A stretch of DNA of 56,558 nt from Catenibacterium sp. co_0103 (GTDB lineage Bacteria > Bacillota_I > Bacilli_A > Erysipelotrichales > Coprobacillaceae): the NCBI RefSeq assembly GCF_004168205.1, contig NZ_RCYB01000007.1, forward strand, positions 1 to 56,558, given 5' to 3'. Below the pieces are notes generated by a model. It searched no databases. It saw only the letters and a program-made list of their open reading frames with translations, and had not been told where the DNA came from. The first letter of the stretch is position 1. Every line of letters begins with the position of its first letter. Below, piece after piece: positions 55,253 to 56,558 of the stretch. Position numbers and translations under genes: made by a program.

Positions 55253-56140
55253 ATGAAAATTAAAGAACTCACAACTATTGGTTTTAAACCAACCCCTAAA
55301 AAAGACTATTATTACTACATTCAAGATCATTTTTATTTATTATTACAGGTATTACCTCATCATAAAATAGCTTTATTATTGACTACAGAAGATAGTAAGC
55401 ATCAAAGAGATATACTAGAACAACTCTTTATTAAAAGAGATGATGTAGAACGTATATATTCTAATGAGAAAGGTGCAGGACTTGTTTTATCTAAGCGCAT
55501 TAAAAAAGAAGAGTTAGAGAATATTATCTTAACACTCAAGAAAGAAATTAATCAGTCACCACAATGTCATCACTGTCATCAAAGCAAATCATTAAATGTC
55601 TATTTATTAGATGATGAAATAGATATATTATGTTCTGACTGCTTTAAAAAACATGAACGTATTACCAAACACACTGCTTCACCACTTGGAATACTTGGTG
55701 CTTTTATTGGTGCAGTCATTGGAGGTATTATATGGGCTTTTGGTTATAACCTAGGTTATATCATCTGTCTAGATGCCATACTATTATCATTGCTTAGCTT
55801 TATTGGATATAAGAAGCTAGGACACTATATTGATCAAAAGGCAAAGATTATTATTTCTTTAATAGATATTCTTGTATTATTCTTTGCGCAATATGCTTCA
55901 TGTGCATTCTCTGTTCAGGCAGCCTTTAAACGTATTGGTACATCAAGTGTTTCATTTATTCAGGCATTAGTTGTTGTACCAGGGATGATGTTTGATTCAA
56001 GTCTGATAGGATTACTTCTTGTGTATTTACTTTATGGTCTTATTTTGATGATCATTACTTTGATTATTTTGTTTATATATGACAAGCGTAAAAACAGTTA
56101 CTATTTTACATATAAATGTATAAATGGTGAAAATAGTTGA
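55253..56140 (+). CDS. Zinc-ribbon membrane protein of unknown function
   Basis: A 295-residue protein. Residues 1-100 are soluble (a possible nucleotide- or protein-binding domain). Residues about 104-130 form a treble or ribbon metal site, CHHCHQ...ILCSDC (Cys pairs 25 residues apart). Residues about 142-280 contain four or five membrane helices (LGILGAFIGAVIGGIIWAFG, IISLIDILVLFFAQY, LLLVYLLYGLILMII). ACAGGAG precedes ATG. I do not recognise a named family, though similar ribbon-plus-helix proteins occur in Bacillota. Probably co-transcribed with nothing. Confidence 0.7.
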   Translation: MKIKELTTIGFKPTPKKDYYYYIQDHFYLLLQVLPHHKIALLLTTEDSKHQRDILEQLFIKRDDVERIYSNEKGAGLVLSKRIKKEELENIILTLKKEINQSPQCHHCHQSKSLNVYLLDDEIDILCSDCFKKHERITKHTASPLGILGAFIGAVIGGIIWAFGYNLGYIICLDAILLSLLSFIGYKKLGHYIDQKAKIIISLIDILVLFFAQYASCAFSVQAAFKRIGTSSVSFIQALVVVPGMMFDSSLIGLLLVYLLYGLILMIITLIILFIYDKRKNSYYFTYKCINGENS

Positions 56141-56158
56141 TATTTTCAAGAAAAATGG

Positions 56159-56186
56159 TTGATTGTAAAAGGAAAAGTGTTATATT
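56159..56186 (+). promoter_or_regulatory. Promoter of the DUF6465-like gene
   Basis: TTGATT (56159-56164), a 16-base spacer and TATATT (56181-56186) preceded by TGT. Confidence 0.55.
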
Positions 56187-56227
56187 AAAGGTGGTTTTTA
56201 TCATACTAGGAAATGGAGGATACAAAC

Positions 56228-56446
56228 ATGAAAACAAAAATTGAAGTACAGTTCATGAATAAAGATGTTAATGTGTCTGATATCGAAAAATTAGTTAAAG
56301 AAGATATCAAAGCTAACGGAATCAAGCTTAACACTCTTGAAACTTTAGAAGTTTACTATAAACCTGAAGATAGCGCAGTGTATTATGTAGCAACTACAAA
56401 AGATAAAAAGGTTTATGGTGTAAACAACGATCCATTACATATTTAA
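56228..56446 (+). CDS. Small DUF6465-like protein
   Basis: A 72-residue protein. KTKIEVQFMNKDVNVSDIEK, LETLEVYYKPEDSAVYYVAT and the absence of membrane segments match the small DUF6465 proteins common in gut Clostridia and Erysipelotrichia. No function is known. GGAGG lies eight bases before ATG 56228. It is monocistronic and ends in a terminator that appears to host the intron. Confidence 0.75.
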   Translation: MKTKIEVQFMNKDVNVSDIEKLVKEDIKANGIKLNTLETLEVYYKPEDSAVYYVATTKDKKVYGVNNDPLHI

Positions 56447-56454
56447 TGTAAAAG

Positions 56455-56477
56455 AGGCCTTTATAAGGCCTTTTTTT
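56455..56477 (+). terminator. Terminator of the DUF6465-like gene (intron insertion target)
   Basis: AGGCCTT (56455-56461) pairs with AAGGCCT (56465-56471), followed by a T-run to 56477. Confidence 0.8.
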
Positions 56478-56482
56478 GTTGC

Positions 56483-56558
56483 GTGTGCCGGGCATGGCAC
56501 TAATTCAGTCGGAGATAGTCTGACCACAGGTATTTACCGCCAAGTGTAGTGAACCACA
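56483..56558 (+). mobile_element. 5' end of a group IIC intron (truncated by window)
   Basis: GTGTGCCGGGCATGGCAC closely resembles the canonical 5' terminus GTGTGCCCGGCATGG of bacterial class C group II introns such as that of Oceanobacillus iheyensis. It is followed by GAGATAGTCTGACCACAGG, which fits the next part of domain I. It starts five bases after the T-run of a terminator, the preferred insertion context of class C introns. The domain IV reverse transcriptase and the 3' end would lie beyond the window. Confidence 0.75.

Overview
The window is AT-rich Bacillota DNA. Strong GGAGG-type ribosome binding sites, many extended -10 promoters (TGnTATAAT), a mnmG-rsmG-noc cluster, PTS components, RpiR and ROK regulators and a PhoP/PhoR-controlled pst operon are all seen. 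Together they suggest a gut-dwelling Erysipelotrichia-like organism of the Catenibacterium or Coprobacillus kind. That assignment is inference from gene style and content, not from a database search.

Layout. 1-4.9 kb: the remains of a phage lysis cassette (holin fragment, GH25 endolysin), a large peptidoglycan-binding/DUF1906 protein, and two YcxB-like paralogues, the second broken. 5-12.6 kb: tatD, an RpiR regulator with an internal TAG, a PTS-IIB/ROK fusion, and a three-gene MacB-like ABC exporter locus in which every gene carries a disabling mutation. 12.6-17.3 kb: a NifD-like C-terminal fragment, a CoA-binding protein, mnmG-rsmG-noc and a small gene. 17.4-23 kb: a lactonase-family protein, an Lrp regulator with its aminotransferase, and a tgt-queA-queH queuosine operon. 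23.2-26.9 kb: a small membrane protein, two G3E (CobW) GTPases (one His-rich, one fused to a YcgQ/DUF1980-like domain), a HAD phosphatase and an RpiR remnant. 27-35.8 kb: a PHP phosphatase, an orphan PTS IIB, a SulP transporter, serC-serA, an orphan PTS IIC, a structured intergenic region that may be a noncoding RNA, and an inositol monophosphatase. 35.8-43.4 kb: yitT, then pstSCAB-phoU-phoP-phoR behind a PHO box. 43.5-47.5 kb: a PASTA/Ltp protein broken by TAG, a lipoprotein, dut, a doubly broken capA and a YjbR/EVE-like protein. 47.5-56.5 kb: an esterase plus ATP-grasp pair whose ligase has a histone-H1-like tail, a RelB/RelE-type module, DUF1836, DUF4230, cutC, an alpha/beta hydrolase, typA, a zinc-ribbon membrane protein and a DUF6465-like protein. 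The final 76 bases look like the 5' end of a group IIC intron inserted just after a terminator.

How the genes work together. The phosphate block is a complete uptake and sensing unit: PstS binds phosphate, PstCAB imports it, PhoU and PhoR sense the state, and PhoP probably acts on the PHO box. tgt-queA-queH perform the last steps of queuosine synthesis from preQ1. serC-serA supply serine precursors. The G3E pair looks like a metal-allocation unit.

The most striking general property is gene decay. About ten loci are interrupted by in-frame stops, one- or two-base slips or truncations, and they concentrate in envelope, regulatory and export functions. Several slips lie in homopolymers, so sequencing error must be excluded for those. 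The stop-codon substitutions are harder to dismiss.
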